Source of the DNA: an uncultured Paraglaciecola sp.
GTDB taxonomy: Bacteria; Pseudomonadota; Gammaproteobacteria; Enterobacterales; Alteromonadaceae
Direction of reading: 5' to 3'
DNA length: 64,000 bases
Assembly: GCA_947498355.1 (NCBI GenBank)
Contig: CANMKA010000015.1
Location: 29,843-93,842 of the forward strand
The notes under the pieces are model-generated. The model was not told the origin of the DNA and ran no database searches. It saw only the letters and a list, made by a program, of their open reading frames with translations. Below, piece by piece: positions 49,775 to 59,405 of the stretch (the stretch's first letter is position 1; each line of letters opens with the position of its first letter). The translations under genes and the position numbers were made by a program.

Positions 49775-50839
49775 TTATTGGGCTAAAGGCAATTCAAATT
49801 TGGCGCTACGGCCAGGAACAATAAACGACATATCAACAGGGCTTCCTGCATAGGTAATATTTACCACTTCTGGCGCCCCTAAGGTCACCACAAATGGCGG
49901 TATTCCGGTGACTGGCATTACGCGCCCTTTCACTTTCACACCATATGCAATGTTTTCACCTGTTGCATCAGCCAAATTCATCCAGCAGTTATCAGCAAAC
50001 TCAAAAATCAACTCGACTGGCTCCGCCAAATCTGGCTTAGCCTCTGCTGTTAAAGGCACTTTATTGTCAGTATTCAAAGAAGTGGTCAATTCGCTATCGA
50101 CGTCACTCAACTCATCGCTGCTGGCCGCTAAAGTGGTTGAGGTTTGATCTACACTAGAGGCGACATCTTCTGCTTCAACAGCAATCACAGACTCAATGGA
50201 TGATTCTGCATCAGTTTCAGAGACTATCACCTCGCCTGCGGCGAGTTCATGTTGCACGTCAACAGGCGCTTGAGATGTTAAGCCATTGGCGCCCCCTTGT
50301 TGTGCTTGGTCAAAAGTAGCTTCGGCTGTCGCAGTTGACGTTCGAGGTTGAGCAATAGGTGCACTTGGGGCGGGTGCGCTATCAGATGGTGTCGCTTTAT
50401 CGCTAGAGAAAAGAGGCGCAGTGAAACCACCCTCTTTGCCATCTTGCTGAAACCAAAACACCACAGCTAAGGCTATCACCACAGCTATCACTAAATACGT
50501 GACTAACATTAATTTGTCATCGTTTGCTTGATGACTGAAGCGTCTTGAAAAACTTTGTAGTTTAGCTGGTTCTTTTTGCTGAGTATTCAGGCTGTCAAAA
50601 GCAGCGAGAATAACAGGCTCCGGCACATCAACCTGCTTAGCGTAGAGCTTTAAATACCCTTTAATAAAGGTTATCGAGATATTAATGTCATAGTTATCTT
50701 GCTCTAGGTCTTCAATCAGTTCGCTCTTCAAATGTAGCTTTTTAGCAATGTCTTGTTTTGATAAGTGGGCAGTTTCCCTTGCACTTTTCAAAATTTGACC
50801 GGGACTTTGAATTACGACTTCTTGTTGTTCTTCGCTCAT
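49775..50839 (-). CDS. rodZ: Cytoskeleton protein RodZ
   Basis: Links MreB to the wall-elongation machinery in the inner membrane. The 354-residue protein has an N-terminal helix-turn-helix domain (about 10-80, [20 protein letters not shown] and [17 protein letters not shown]), a basic juxtamembrane part, one membrane helix at about 113-133, a long low-complexity Ser/Ala/Thr/Asp-rich periplasmic linker, and the C-terminal DUF4115 domain ([20 protein letters not shown]). MreB, PBP2 and RodA are its partners; the last two are encoded at 22.7-25.8 kb. Confidence 0.94.
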   Translation of the reverse strand: MSEEQQEVVIQSPGQILKSARETAHLSKQDIAKKLHLKSELIEDLEQDNYDINISITFIKGYLKLYAKQVDVPEPVILAAFDSLNTQQKEPAKLQSFSRRFSHQANDDKLMLVTYLVIAVVIALAVVFWFQQDGKEGGFTAPLFSSDKATPSDSAPAPSAPIAQPRTSTATAEATFDQAQQGGANGLTSQAPVDVQHELAAGEVIVSETDAESSIESVIAVEAEDVASSVDQTSTTLAASSDELSDVDSELTTSLNTDNKVPLTAEAKPDLAEPVELIFEFADNCWMNLADATGENIAYGVKVKGRVMPVTGIPPFVVTLGAPEVVNITYAGSPVDMSFIVPGRSAKFELPLAQ

Positions 50840-50848
50840 ATTTTTTTA

Positions 50849-51925
50849 TTACTCTTCAGACTTATCATCAAATATTTTCAGCTTCATGCCAGTAGATATG
50901 GCTGCTGAATCAGAAAGCTCATTCCACTCTATCAAACGTTGCATTTTAATGTTGTACAAAAGTGAAATTCGATACAAATTTTCTCCTTGCGCAACAGTAT
51001 GATACTTCACATTTTTTTTGCCACCACTAACTGTTCCAGTTACCTCATCAGGCGCGTTTAATAGCTGCTCCGTCGAAAAAACGTCACCTTGCTCGGGCGT
51101 CTGTGGCTTAAGCGTTTTAATACTCTTAGCTGTTTTAGTCGTGATGTTCTTAGCTTGCTCTGGCGCTACGCTCCGCTGACGCTGGGCTTGCCATGCTTTT
51201 ACCTGTGGAGCTTCAGGGTACACCTTAAGCACCATATTTTGGTATTCTTTGGCTAGTTCAACGTTACCACTGCCCGTCTCAATCTCAATTGCAGCCAGTA
51301 GGCTATCTGGACTGACTTGGGACAGCTTTTCGTAGCGCCTCAACGTTCTGCGAGCCTCATCCCATTGCTCAGCTTTAATTAACGCTTGGCTTAGCATTAA
51401 TAGACTACTTGGCTCATTAGGTTGGTGGTTTACTGCTTTTTTTAAGTATTCAACGGCTTCTTGTTGCTGCCCCGCGCGCTCACTGCACAGGGCTAAATTT
51501 TGATAGGTACTGGCTGCCGCCCCATAACTAGTGGTATTAATGGCTTTTAAAAAATATACCTTGGCCTGAGAGTAGTCGCCTATTTCGCATAAAAAAGCGC
51601 CATAACTATTTGCGATATCGGCATTTTCTGGGGCTAAATCCATGGCCAGCAAATACTTTTCCCGAGCGGTTTCTATCTCTTCGACCTGCTGGTAGTAATA
51701 AGCTAAAGCAAAGTTAACGTCAGCCGAACGAGGCGCATATTCAAAGGCTTTATCCAAATTAAACTTGGCTTGGCTAAAATTGCCATTTCTTAAATAAGTC
51801 AGCCCAAGGGAAACACGAGTTTCTGCTGCTTTTTGCTTATCAAACGCACTGGCACCCGGCTCTAAACTGCTGCAACTGAGCAGTAGAGCAGGTAAAAAAA
51901 GCAAAATGAATATAATTTTAGTCAT
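50849..51925 (-). CDS. pilW: Type IV pilus biogenesis protein PilW/PilF with C-terminal LysM-like domain
   Basis: Outer-membrane lipoprotein that helps the PilQ secretin assemble. The 358-residue protein has a lipobox LLSC (Cys18), then about six TPR repeats up to residue 250 (LGLTYLRNGNFSQAKFNLDK, ANSYGAFLCEIGDYSQAKVY, QNLALCSERAGQQQEAVEYL). Unlike the common 250-residue PilF it carries a further part: a basic linker and a LysM-like domain at about 305-352 (YHTVAQGENLYRISLLYNIK, ISTGMKLKIF), which should bind peptidoglycan. It lies between rlmN and rodZ, the normal place for pilW. Confidence 0.9.
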   Translation of the reverse strand: MTKIIFILLFLPALLLSCSSLEPGASAFDKQKAAETRVSLGLTYLRNGNFSQAKFNLDKAFEYAPRSADVNFALAYYYQQVEEIETAREKYLLAMDLAPENADIANSYGAFLCEIGDYSQAKVYFLKAINTTSYGAAASTYQNLALCSERAGQQQEAVEYLKKAVNHQPNEPSSLLMLSQALIKAEQWDEARRTLRRYEKLSQVSPDSLLAAIEIETGSGNVELAKEYQNMVLKVYPEAPQVKAWQAQRQRSVAPEQAKNITTKTAKSIKTLKPQTPEQGDVFSTEQLLNAPDEVTGTVSGGKKNVKYHTVAQGENLYRISLLYNIKMQRLIEWNELSDSAAISTGMKLKIFDDKSEE

Positions 51926-51951
51926 AGAAGATTATCAAATGATGTATCAGC

Positions 51952-53094
51952 TTAGTGTGACAGCTTAACCGAAATATTTTCACCTTTAAGCTGTTTTTTC
52001 ATCATTCTTTTTGTTCTATCTACCACATCACCCACTAATTGCCCACAAGCCGCGTCAATATCGTCACCTCGGGTACGTCTAACCACTACCACTATGCCGT
52101 ATTCCATTAGCACTTTCGCAAAACGGTCGATGCGAGAATTGCTAGAGCACGTGTAGGGTGAACCTGGATAGGGATTAAACGGAATAAGGTTAATTTTGCA
52201 CGGGGTATCTGAAAGCACTTTAGCCAATTCGTGGGCTTGTTCCATACTATCGTTAATACCGTTTAGCATCACATACTCAACCGTCACTTTCCCCTGATTA
52301 GCATTTGATTTAGCCAAATATCCCCTAACGCTTTTCAAAAAGACTTCGATAGGATATTTTTTATTTACGGGAACAATTTCATCACGCAATGCGTTGTCTG
52401 GGGCATGTAACGATATCGCCAGTGCAACGTCAATTTGGTCTGCTAGTTTATCTAGGGCCGGCACCACGCCAGAGGTACTCAAGGTAACCCGACGTTTAGA
52501 TAAGCCAAACGCTAAATCATCCATCATGAGTTCCATTGCTGGCACTACGTTTTTTACATTTAACAAAGGTTCACCCATGCCCATCATGACCACATTGGTA
52601 ATAGGACGCTTAGCTGAATCTTTGTTTAAGCCAATAGTGGTGGCAACCCGCCACACTTGACCGATTATTTCTGATACTTTGAGGTTACGGTTAAAACCTT
52701 GCTGAGCAGTAGAACAAAACGTACATTCTAAGGCGCAACCGACTTGGGATGACACACATAAGGTTGCGCGATCACCATCTGGGATCCATACCGACTCGAC
52801 TTCTTGCCCACCCTCTAGCTTCAGAGCAAACTTGATAGTGCCATCTGTCGCGTTTTGTTGATAAGCAATCTCTGGTGCTTTTATTTCACACTTATCAATC
52901 AATTTGGCACGTAAAGACTTATTCAAATTGGTCATTTGTTCAAAATCTGCGACCCCTTGTTGATAAATCCATTTCATCAGTTGATCAGCGCGGAACGGCT
53001 TTTCGCCCATTTCACTGAAAAAGTCACGAAGCCCTGAACGATTAAAATCCAGTAGATTTACCTTTTTTGGCGTGGCTGATACTTCTATTGACAC
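51952..53094 (-). CDS. rlmN: Dual-specificity RNA methyltransferase RlmN
   Basis: Radical SAM enzyme that makes 2-methyladenosine at A2503 of 23S rRNA and A37 of some tRNAs. The 380-residue protein has the CxxxCxxC cluster site at Cys120, Cys124 and Cys127 ([16 protein letters not shown]), the [11 protein letters not shown] motif near 190, LIPFNPYPG near 300 and the catalytic C-terminal cysteine in [11 protein letters not shown]. It follows ndk by about 180 bases and starts the rlmN-pilW-rodZ-ispG series. Confidence 0.97.
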   Translation of the reverse strand: MSIEVSATPKKVNLLDFNRSGLRDFFSEMGEKPFRADQLMKWIYQQGVADFEQMTNLNKSLRAKLIDKCEIKAPEIAYQQNATDGTIKFALKLEGGQEVESVWIPDGDRATLCVSSQVGCALECTFCSTAQQGFNRNLKVSEIIGQVWRVATTIGLNKDSAKRPITNVVMMGMGEPLLNVKNVVPAMELMMDDLAFGLSKRRVTLSTSGVVPALDKLADQIDVALAISLHAPDNALRDEIVPVNKKYPIEVFLKSVRGYLAKSNANQGKVTVEYVMLNGINDSMEQAHELAKVLSDTPCKINLIPFNPYPGSPYTCSSNSRIDRFAKVLMEYGIVVVVRRTRGDDIDAACGQLVGDVVDRTKRMMKKQLKGENISVKLSH

Positions 53095-53217
53095 AATACA
53101 CCTCTAATTCTCACGTTGACCCAGGCAATGATAGCAACATACCTAGGGCGACTAAATACTCCCTGAAAAATAATCATCTCAGGTTTGCATACGCGCTACT
53201 GCAATCTTGCAAAAGAT

Positions 53218-53244
53218 AAAAAGGGAGCATAATGCTCCCTTTTT
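53218..53244 (-). terminator. Terminator after ndk
   Basis: Stem AAAAAGGGAGC with its complement, five-base loop, and T-rich tails on both sides. It lies about 30 bases after the ndk stop, separating it from rlmN. Confidence 0.85.
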
Positions 53245-53275
53245 ATTCACGACCCGTTAAACGAGTCAATTTAGC

Positions 53276-53707
53276 TTAGCGCGTGCGTGGGCAAATTTCT
53301 TCGTCTGAGAAGAAATAAGCAATTTCACGGGCAGCTGATTCTGGAGCATCAGAACCGTGACAAGCATTTTCGTCGATAGACTCGGCATAATCAGCACGCA
53401 AGGTTCCAGCTAACGCTTCAGCAGGATTAGTTGCACCCATGATCTCACGATTTTTAGCGACCGCATTCTCACCTTCTAAAACCTGAACCATAACCGGGCC
53501 AGATGTCATAAAGCTAACTAATCCACCAAAAAATGGACGTTCGCTATGCTCTGCATAGAAACCTTCTGCTTGCTCTTGGCTCAAGTGAACCATCTTAGAC
53601 GCAACGATTTTTAGACCCGCTGATTCAAAACGGTTGTAGATAGCGCCGATGACATTTTTTGCTACGGCATCAGGTTTGATAATAGAAAAAGTACGCTGTA
53701 AAGCCAT
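53276..53707 (-). CDS. ndk: Nucleoside diphosphate kinase
   Basis: Moves the gamma phosphate of ATP to other nucleoside diphosphates. The 143-residue protein, the normal size, has the phosphorylated His117 in [13 protein letters not shown], the start [20 protein letters not shown] and [18 protein letters not shown] lies before the ATG. It has its own terminator and is thus probably a single-gene transcript. Confidence 0.98.
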   Translation of the reverse strand: MALQRTFSIIKPDAVAKNVIGAIYNRFESAGLKIVASKMVHLSQEQAEGFYAEHSERPFFGGLVSFMTSGPVMVQVLEGENAVAKNREIMGATNPAEALAGTLRADYAESIDENACHGSDAPESAAREIAYFFSDEEICPRTR

Positions 53708-53823
53708 GCTCTTTACTCCAATGTAATTAGTTAAGTAGATCCACTCACCCGATGATTACCGAGCCAATGTACAAATTTGCGCGGATTATATGCAATTCAT
53801 CGCTAAATGCCTAATAAAGATCA

Positions 53824-53851
53824 AAAACGGATAGCAAAAGCTATCCGTTTT
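53824..53851 (-). terminator. Terminator after the phytase-like lipoprotein gene
   Basis: Stem AAAACGGATAGC with its exact complement (12 bp), loop of four bases, T-run on the minus strand. It lies about 30 bases after the stop. Confidence 0.88.
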
Positions 53852-53882
53852 AAGCAAAAAAACCTTAGGTTAATTAATTAAA

Positions 53883-56408
53883 TCAATTGGTTACATTGCC
53901 CAAATTGATTAGCTGAATTTCACCACTATTATCGTCTAATCCATCATTGTCGTTAACAATATAGCTATCGCCGTTAGGCAAAATCGCTAAGCCTTCTACT
54001 TTTTCTGGTACTAAGCCATTCGCAGAGGTTAACGCTGGGATAAGATCTTGAACCAAGGTTTTAGTTAATAGTTGACCATCTGCAACGCCAGTTGTATCGA
54101 TTCGATAAAGACGCTTAACTGCCGCATCAGGGCCACCTTGGTTATCACGCTCTAGTACTAAAAACTGACCATTATTTAAAGCAGTGATATCCGATAAGCC
54201 TACCCAACCACCGTTTTGAGACTCAACTGTATCCAAAGGATATAGCAAAAATTGCCATGTCTGATTGGTTAAGTCGTACACGCCAATACGCGCATTATTA
54301 TCACCTTGCCAAGAACGTTGAAACGCCACGTATAACTTATCTTGGTACTCAGCAATACCTTCAAAGCCAAACCTAACTTGCTCAGCATTAATCACACTTG
54401 GTAAGGTAATAACCTGCTCTATATCCCCGGTAGCACTGGTTTTAAGGATCATGTTTAGACTATTGATTGGGCGCGAGGTGTCGCCTTGGGTGCCACTACC
54501 TTCAGATGCAATCCAAAATCCACCAGCACTGGCTACTGCTATGCCTTCACTATCAATATTCACTGTTTGGTCGTCGTTGATCATATTGGCTAAATCAACT
54601 TGGTCAAATACCGCAACTCGAGAGCTGTGGTCATCGTCAACGGATGTATCCCCAAGGCTTTGGGCGGCTAGCGATGCCAGCACATTATTGCTGTCTTTAA
54701 TTGAAATTTCTGACTGCAAGCGTGCTGGCTGAGTTGAGGTGTCTAAGGTAAAAATACGATTACCTAAATAAAAGCTATCGTCTACCGCATATAAGGTCGA
54801 CCCTTGCTGAGGGTCTGCAGCCAGCCCAGACAAAGCACCAAATGGGATAGGCGTACCATCAACTCTAAAGTTTGATTGAATAGTCGGGTATTGTTGAGGA
54901 TTAGCAGTGTAGCTATACACATTTACCACAGATCTCAGCTTGTCACTCCTATCGTCAGCTTCGCTCGCCACGACTAACAAGTTACGGCTAGGAATAGCTA
55001 GAGCGCCTTCTGGCGCAGCTGCTGCTGGTAGCATTTGCTTAAATACTGGTTTAGTAAAGTCAGCGACATCGTAAACAAATACAAGACTAGAACGTTCAGA
55101 GTTAACAAATAAATAACGCTCGTCACCAAATACCGCGTACTCTGCGTTTTCTGGCTCGTTACCCTTATTACCTGAACGTCCGTCTGGGTAATGTCCGATA
55201 CTGGCGACTAAGTGCTCCATGCTTGACCCGGCTGCATGCACGACTTGGCCTTGAGTATTAAATATTGTAAAGCCTCGAGAGCCACCGTCTAAATCACCCT
55301 CGTCTGCTGTCGCAAAATACTCTGTGTTTAACCAAGTTACACCATCAGGCTCTCTAAGTACGCCATTAGCATTCTCAGTCTGAGAGATTCTCGCTTTTTC
55401 TTCGGTTAAATCTACTTGGGTTAAATCTACCATGCCAGCAGAAAAGTGATTTACTACCTCAGCCGTTTCTAAATTTACCAGTACAATATGATTGTTCTCT
55501 TGAAGAGTGACCACAGCGATATTGTCTTGGTTAATGTCAACATACTCTGGCTCGGGGTCGTTACCATACAAATCAGCAAGCCCAGTCAAGGTCACTTGGC
55601 TTGCAGTCCATGTGCTAGGTTCGCCTGTTAAGTTAACTACGGCCAACGAACCAGCAGGCAATTGAGGAGGCGCTCCGTCACCTAAATCTTCATCCCTTTC
55701 ATTCTCGATAGCGATCGCTGCGTAACTACCATCTGGGCTCACGGCGACTGAGTCTGGCTGACCGCCCAAATCAATGTTAGCAACGATAGAGCGTGTGGTC
55801 ATATCAACGACAGCCAAGCTACCCGATACATTAATAAAGTCAGTAGATGTATTCACGCCAACTAAGGCGTAGTTGCCAACAACAGATACAGAAGTTGGCT
55901 CACCAGATAGCCCCAGTACCCCATCTGCTAGAGGGTTTTGCGGGTCAGTTAGATTGATAAACCCAATTTGGTCTTGAGGGCTATCGGTATAAACCAACAC
56001 AGTGCCATCTTCGCTTGCAGCAATAATTTCGGCTGAGGTTTCGGTATCAGTATCACAATTGGCGTCGAGCTGAGTACATACAGGAAAAGAGCTAATTCGA
56101 CTAAACGTCTGCTGACTCAAAGTGGTTGGATTACACAAGAAACTGTTATCAGTCACTTCACTCGTTTGCAATTGGCCGTCGTTGTCTAAATCGATACCTG
56201 AAGCGATTTGTGTGCCGCCTAAGAAGCATTCACTATGGCCTGAGAAAATTTGAGTATTTGCCACTAAGCTAGTTAGGCCGTTGCTGCCATTCGCGCCATT
56301 TTCCCCAACGGGTCCCGTCGCACCGACTTCTCCATCGTCGCCATTACATCCAGATAAACCGATTGCTAGTGCTAAGGTTACTGCCAATTTTGTTTTTACA
56401 AATGTCAT
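53883..56408 (-). CDS. Secreted lipoprotein with phytase/esterase-like beta-propeller
   Basis: A large lipoprotein of 841 residues, lipobox LSGC (Cys21). Right after it come eight Gly-X-Y triplets (Gly at 23, 26, 29, 32, 35, 38, 41, 44), a short collagen-like stalk. Then a small domain with paired cysteines (GHSECFLGGTQIASGIDLDN), as in the DUF7151 group, and a long beta-propeller: YVTN-like repeats (GQPDSVAVSPDGSYAAIAIE) followed from about residue 540 by a part like the esterase-like activity of phytase domain (DSEGIAVASAGGFWIASEGS, FGFEGIAEYQDKLYVAFQRS, KVEGLAILPNGDSYIVNDND). It may release phosphate from organic phosphates outside the inner membrane, but this is inferred only. It stands alone. 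Confidence 0.82.
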   Translation of the reverse strand: MTFVKTKLAVTLALAIGLSGCNGDDGEVGATGPVGENGANGSNGLTSLVANTQIFSGHSECFLGGTQIASGIDLDNDGQLQTSEVTDNSFLCNPTTLSQQTFSRISSFPVCTQLDANCDTDTETSAEIIAASEDGTVLVYTDSPQDQIGFINLTDPQNPLADGVLGLSGEPTSVSVVGNYALVGVNTSTDFINVSGSLAVVDMTTRSIVANIDLGGQPDSVAVSPDGSYAAIAIENERDEDLGDGAPPQLPAGSLAVVNLTGEPSTWTASQVTLTGLADLYGNDPEPEYVDINQDNIAVVTLQENNHIVLVNLETAEVVNHFSAGMVDLTQVDLTEEKARISQTENANGVLREPDGVTWLNTEYFATADEGDLDGGSRGFTIFNTQGQVVHAAGSSMEHLVASIGHYPDGRSGNKGNEPENAEYAVFGDERYLFVNSERSSLVFVYDVADFTKPVFKQMLPAAAAPEGALAIPSRNLLVVASEADDRSDKLRSVVNVYSYTANPQQYPTIQSNFRVDGTPIPFGALSGLAADPQQGSTLYAVDDSFYLGNRIFTLDTSTQPARLQSEISIKDSNNVLASLAAQSLGDTSVDDDHSSRVAVFDQVDLANMINDDQTVNIDSEGIAVASAGGFWIASEGSGTQGDTSRPINSLNMILKTSATGDIEQVITLPSVINAEQVRFGFEGIAEYQDKLYVAFQRSWQGDNNARIGVYDLTNQTWQFLLYPLDTVESQNGGWVGLSDITALNNGQFLVLERDNQGGPDAAVKRLYRIDTTGVADGQLLTKTLVQDLIPALTSANGLVPEKVEGLAILPNGDSYIVNDNDGLDDNSGEIQLINLGNVTN

Positions 56409-56530
56409 TTTGTGTCCGTATAAGAGTAATTAAGTGGCGACAAGTCTGCAAAAAGTGAGTGACAGTTAGTTGACAAAAATATGATGATTATGTGTCATAC
56501 TTTAATCTGAATCTTTTATCGGGGTATCGA

Positions 56531-56704
56531 ATGATAAGAATGCTATTTTTACTTCCAATCGGCTTGTGCTTGATTTGGACAGCCTATTTGAAACTAAGAG
56601 GGTTTACGTTAGGTCAGGGTAAACAAGGATATATTTATATTTTAATTTTTTCAGCAGTCATCGCCGTCTTCTATGCCGTTGTCATGTTTATCACTCAAAG
56701 ATAG
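56531..56704 (+). CDS. Small membrane protein of unknown function
   Basis: A 57-residue protein with two hydrophobic helices (about 4-20 and 30-52) and a basic loop between them (KLRGFTLGQGKQG). The ATG at 56531 follows GGGG at six bases; the frame is open 13 codons further upstream without support. A bidirectional terminator follows directly. I do not recognise the family. The clear ribosome binding site and the terminator make it a likely gene. Confidence 0.65.
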   Translation: MIRMLFLLPIGLCLIWTAYLKLRGFTLGQGKQGYIYILIFSAVIAVFYAVVMFITQR

Positions 56705-56718
56705 AGACTATCAGGCAT

Positions 56719-56749
56719 AAAAAAAGAGCCAGTGTTAGGCTCTTTTTTT
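56719..56749. terminator. Bidirectional terminator before ppiD
   Basis: Stem AAAAAAAGAGCC with its exact complement (12 bp) and a seven-base loop. It can end both the small membrane-protein gene and ppiD. Confidence 0.88.
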
Positions 56750-56762
56750 GTTCATCCTGTTT

Positions 56763-58649
56763 TTAATATATTTCTATATCGGCTTGGGCTTTTAACGACT
56801 CAATAACAGCCGCATACAGGTTTTGAGTTTTTGACGAAGCCAATTGAGTTTGTAAGCTCGCCACTTTACTCTGGTCTACTTCAGCCTCGATATTAATGGC
56901 TTGAACCTGAACTAGCGCCACCTCTTCATTAAATAATTCAACAACCTCTGAATCATTTTTAGCAAGGGCAAAACTTGCCGAAATAATTGGTCTTGAAACT
57001 GAGCTATCATTTCGAGTAATAGCAGATTTGTCTTGCCACACTAAATCTAGTGAACCTAGTTGAGCTGATACATCGGCGTTTTCGCTTAGATTGGCTTGAA
57101 TTTCAGATAAGTAATCTTTCGCTGCTTGCTGTGAAGCTTCTGCTACTAAACGTTGCTTAATAGTTTGACTCACTTCGTCTAGTAACTGAGTTCTTTCTGG
57201 CTCAAACTCAGCAACTCGTGCCACCACAATATGATTTTTAGCGACTTCGATCACTTCACTGTTAACGCCTTCTTGGATTAACGCGTCACTGAATGCACTC
57301 GCGAGTACTTGCGGATGAGAGACGCCAGCAGGAGCGCTACTCCGTGCAAATAACTCGGTTTTGATTGCTGATTTATTCGCAGCAGCGGCCACACCTTCTA
57401 AGCTGTCCGGTATTTCAAACGCTACTTCAGCCATGTTTTGCTGAATAACGTAAAACTCTTCTTCGGCTTTAAAGGTTTTTACTGCTAATTCCACTTGCTC
57501 TTGCACGTCACTGAAGGGCGTGACTTGCTCTGCTTTGACATCAGTCAGTTTAATAATGTGATAACCAAAGGCACTTTTTACTAAACCGCTGACATCCCCA
57601 GTTTGTGCTAGCTCAAAAGCCGCATCTTCAAAAGCAGGATCCATAATGCCTTTGCTAAAAAAGCCCAAATCACCACCGTTTTCAGCACTAAAGGTATCAC
57701 TTGAAAATGACTTGGCTAATTCGGCAAAATTCTCACCACTGTTAACCTTAGCCAATACTTCTTCAGCTTTTACTTTTGCTGCGTCTTCATCGTCGCCAAA
57801 CTCAAGCAAAATATGCGAAACCTGACGCTCTTCTTCGGTGCGGTAGCTATTAATATTTTGCTGGTAGTACTCAGCTAATTCTTGTTCTGACACGCTTATG
57901 TCTTTTAGAACATCTTCCAAGGTCAGTTCGACATACTCTAAGCTGACTTTTTGCTCTGTATCAAATTGGTTGATATTCGCATCATAGTAATCTGAAACTT
58001 GCTGATCAGACACGTCAACTTTGTCTGCAAACAAACTAGTCGCGACAATTAAATAGCGAATGTCACGGGTCTGCTCTCTCATTTTAAGAGCGGTTACGGC
58101 TTCGCTATCTAACGCAAATTCAGTGCCGATTAACGACTGAGATAATTGTCTACGAATTAGATCGGTGCGTACAAAGTCTCTGAAGTTGCTAGGTTGGAAA
58201 CCCGCTTGACGAAGTAATGCAATGTAGCGGTCGTTATTGAACTGCCCATCTACATGAAAATCGTTCATAGAAATAATGGCGTTTTTAACTTGCTCATCAC
58301 TGACTCGTAAACCTAACTCGACAGCCGCTTGGTCAATAAGGGTTTCGCCAATTAAACGGTCAAGAATATTAGACCTGAAATTACGCAAGTATTCTGTATC
58401 GCTAGCTAAGGTTGCAAATGCATCACCAAATTGCTGCTCCATGCGCGCTCGCTCATTTTGATAAGCACGTTCTAATTCGTCTAGTGTGATTTCATCACCA
58501 TTAACGGTAGCGGCGGCAGTCGATGCAGAGTTCGACATATAGCCGCCAACACCTGCAAAAATAAAACTTAAAATAATTAATCCAAGGATCCCAATCGCCC
58601 AAGGGCTTTGTGATCCTTCTCTGATTCTTTCCAACATACTAAAATCCAA
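56763..58649 (-). CDS. ppiD: Periplasmic folding chaperone PpiD
   Basis: Inner-membrane-anchored chaperone near the Sec channel that helps newly exported outer-membrane proteins fold. The 628-residue protein has a short cytoplasmic start (MDFSMLERIREGSQSPWAIG), one membrane helix at about 17-38, a SurA-type N-terminal chaperone region, a parvulin domain at about 265-365 (ERQVSHILLEFGDDEDAAKV, GGDLGFFSKGIMDPAFEDAA, VKSAFGYHIIKL) and a helical C-terminal part. In E. coli the parvulin domain of PpiD has little isomerase activity. A good promoter lies 60-90 bases upstream. It follows hupB, as usual. Confidence 0.96.
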   Translation of the reverse strand: MDFSMLERIREGSQSPWAIGILGLIILSFIFAGVGGYMSNSASTAAATVNGDEITLDELERAYQNERARMEQQFGDAFATLASDTEYLRNFRSNILDRLIGETLIDQAAVELGLRVSDEQVKNAIISMNDFHVDGQFNNDRYIALLRQAGFQPSNFRDFVRTDLIRRQLSQSLIGTEFALDSEAVTALKMREQTRDIRYLIVATSLFADKVDVSDQQVSDYYDANINQFDTEQKVSLEYVELTLEDVLKDISVSEQELAEYYQQNINSYRTEEERQVSHILLEFGDDEDAAKVKAEEVLAKVNSGENFAELAKSFSSDTFSAENGGDLGFFSKGIMDPAFEDAAFELAQTGDVSGLVKSAFGYHIIKLTDVKAEQVTPFSDVQEQVELAVKTFKAEEEFYVIQQNMAEVAFEIPDSLEGVAAAANKSAIKTELFARSSAPAGVSHPQVLASAFSDALIQEGVNSEVIEVAKNHIVVARVAEFEPERTQLLDEVSQTIKQRLVAEASQQAAKDYLSEIQANLSENADVSAQLGSLDLVWQDKSAITRNDSSVSRPIISASFALAKNDSEVVELFNEEVALVQVQAINIEAEVDQSKVASLQTQLASSKTQNLYAAVIESLKAQADIEIY

Positions 58650-58706
58650 ACTATATAAATGTGAGGTGTTAAATAGCCGGAGGTTATCCCGCTAAAGGCG
58701 GCCGAG

Positions 58707-58735
58707 ATTATATACTAATCAGGTAAGACTTTTAA
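58707..58735 (-). promoter_or_regulatory. Predicted sigma-70 promoter of ppiD
   Basis: On the minus strand TTAAAA (58735-58730) and a perfect TATAAT (58712-58707) are spaced by 17 bases, about 60 bases before the ppiD start. Confidence 0.6.
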
Positions 58736-58830
58736 TACCAACGCCAGTAAATATCCGAAGCGGAAAACTTAGCAAGGTGTAAATGAAAATGTCGAAGGTA
58801 GATATAGATAAAACTCAAACTGCAGAAAAC

Positions 58831-58859
58831 AAAAAGGCGATGCTAAACATCGCCTTTTT
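58831..58859 (-). terminator. Terminator after hupB
   Basis: Stem AAAAAGGCGATG with its exact complement (12 bp) and a five-base loop. It lies about 20 bases after the hupB stop and has T-rich tails in both directions. Confidence 0.88.
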
Positions 58860-58877
58860 CGAACGAGTATCTAAAAC

Positions 58878-59150
58878 TTAGTTACACGCGTCTTTCAATG
58901 CTTTACCAGCTTTGAAAGAAGGAACTTTAGCAGCTGAAATTTGGATAGTCTCACCTGTTTGAGGATTACGACCACTGCGTGCTGCACGTTCACGTACAGA
59001 GAATGTTCCAAAGCCAACTAGTGCAACTTGATCACCGTCTTTAAGTGCGTCAGTTACAGCAGCCGTAAACGCGTCAACTGCGCGGCCTGCTGCAGCTTTA
59101 GAAATATCTGCACTTGCAGCGATAGAATCAATAAGTTCTGACTTATTCAC
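58878..59150 (-). CDS. hupB: DNA-binding protein HU-beta
   Basis: Small nucleoid protein that bends DNA as a dimer. The 90-residue protein, the standard length, starts [20 protein letters not shown] and has the DNA-gripping arm [20 protein letters not shown] with the intercalating proline in RNPQTG, then [21 protein letters not shown] lies about 20 bases before the start. It lies between lon and ppiD, the usual order. Confidence 0.97.
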   Translation of the reverse strand: MNKSELIDSIAASADISKAAAGRAVDAFTAAVTDALKDGDQVALVGFGTFSVRERAARSGRNPQTGETIQISAAKVPSFKAGKALKDACN

Positions 59151-59405
59151 AATATGAACCCCTTCATTTGTTATTATACTGTTGGCTTACGCTTTATCGC
59201 TCGGCCGGATTGTTATTTAATAACCTGAAATTAATTTTCAAGCTGGTTTACAAATATTTAACATAATTGAGTCGTCTCAATCCCTTCTACGACAAGGCCT
59301 TAAGCGAATCTAGGTTTAAGGCTACCATATCTTTTTACATAGTGAAGCCCTAAAACCCAAAAAATCAAAAAAAAAACTACCATAGCGGTTAATTTTTAAT
59401 CAATT

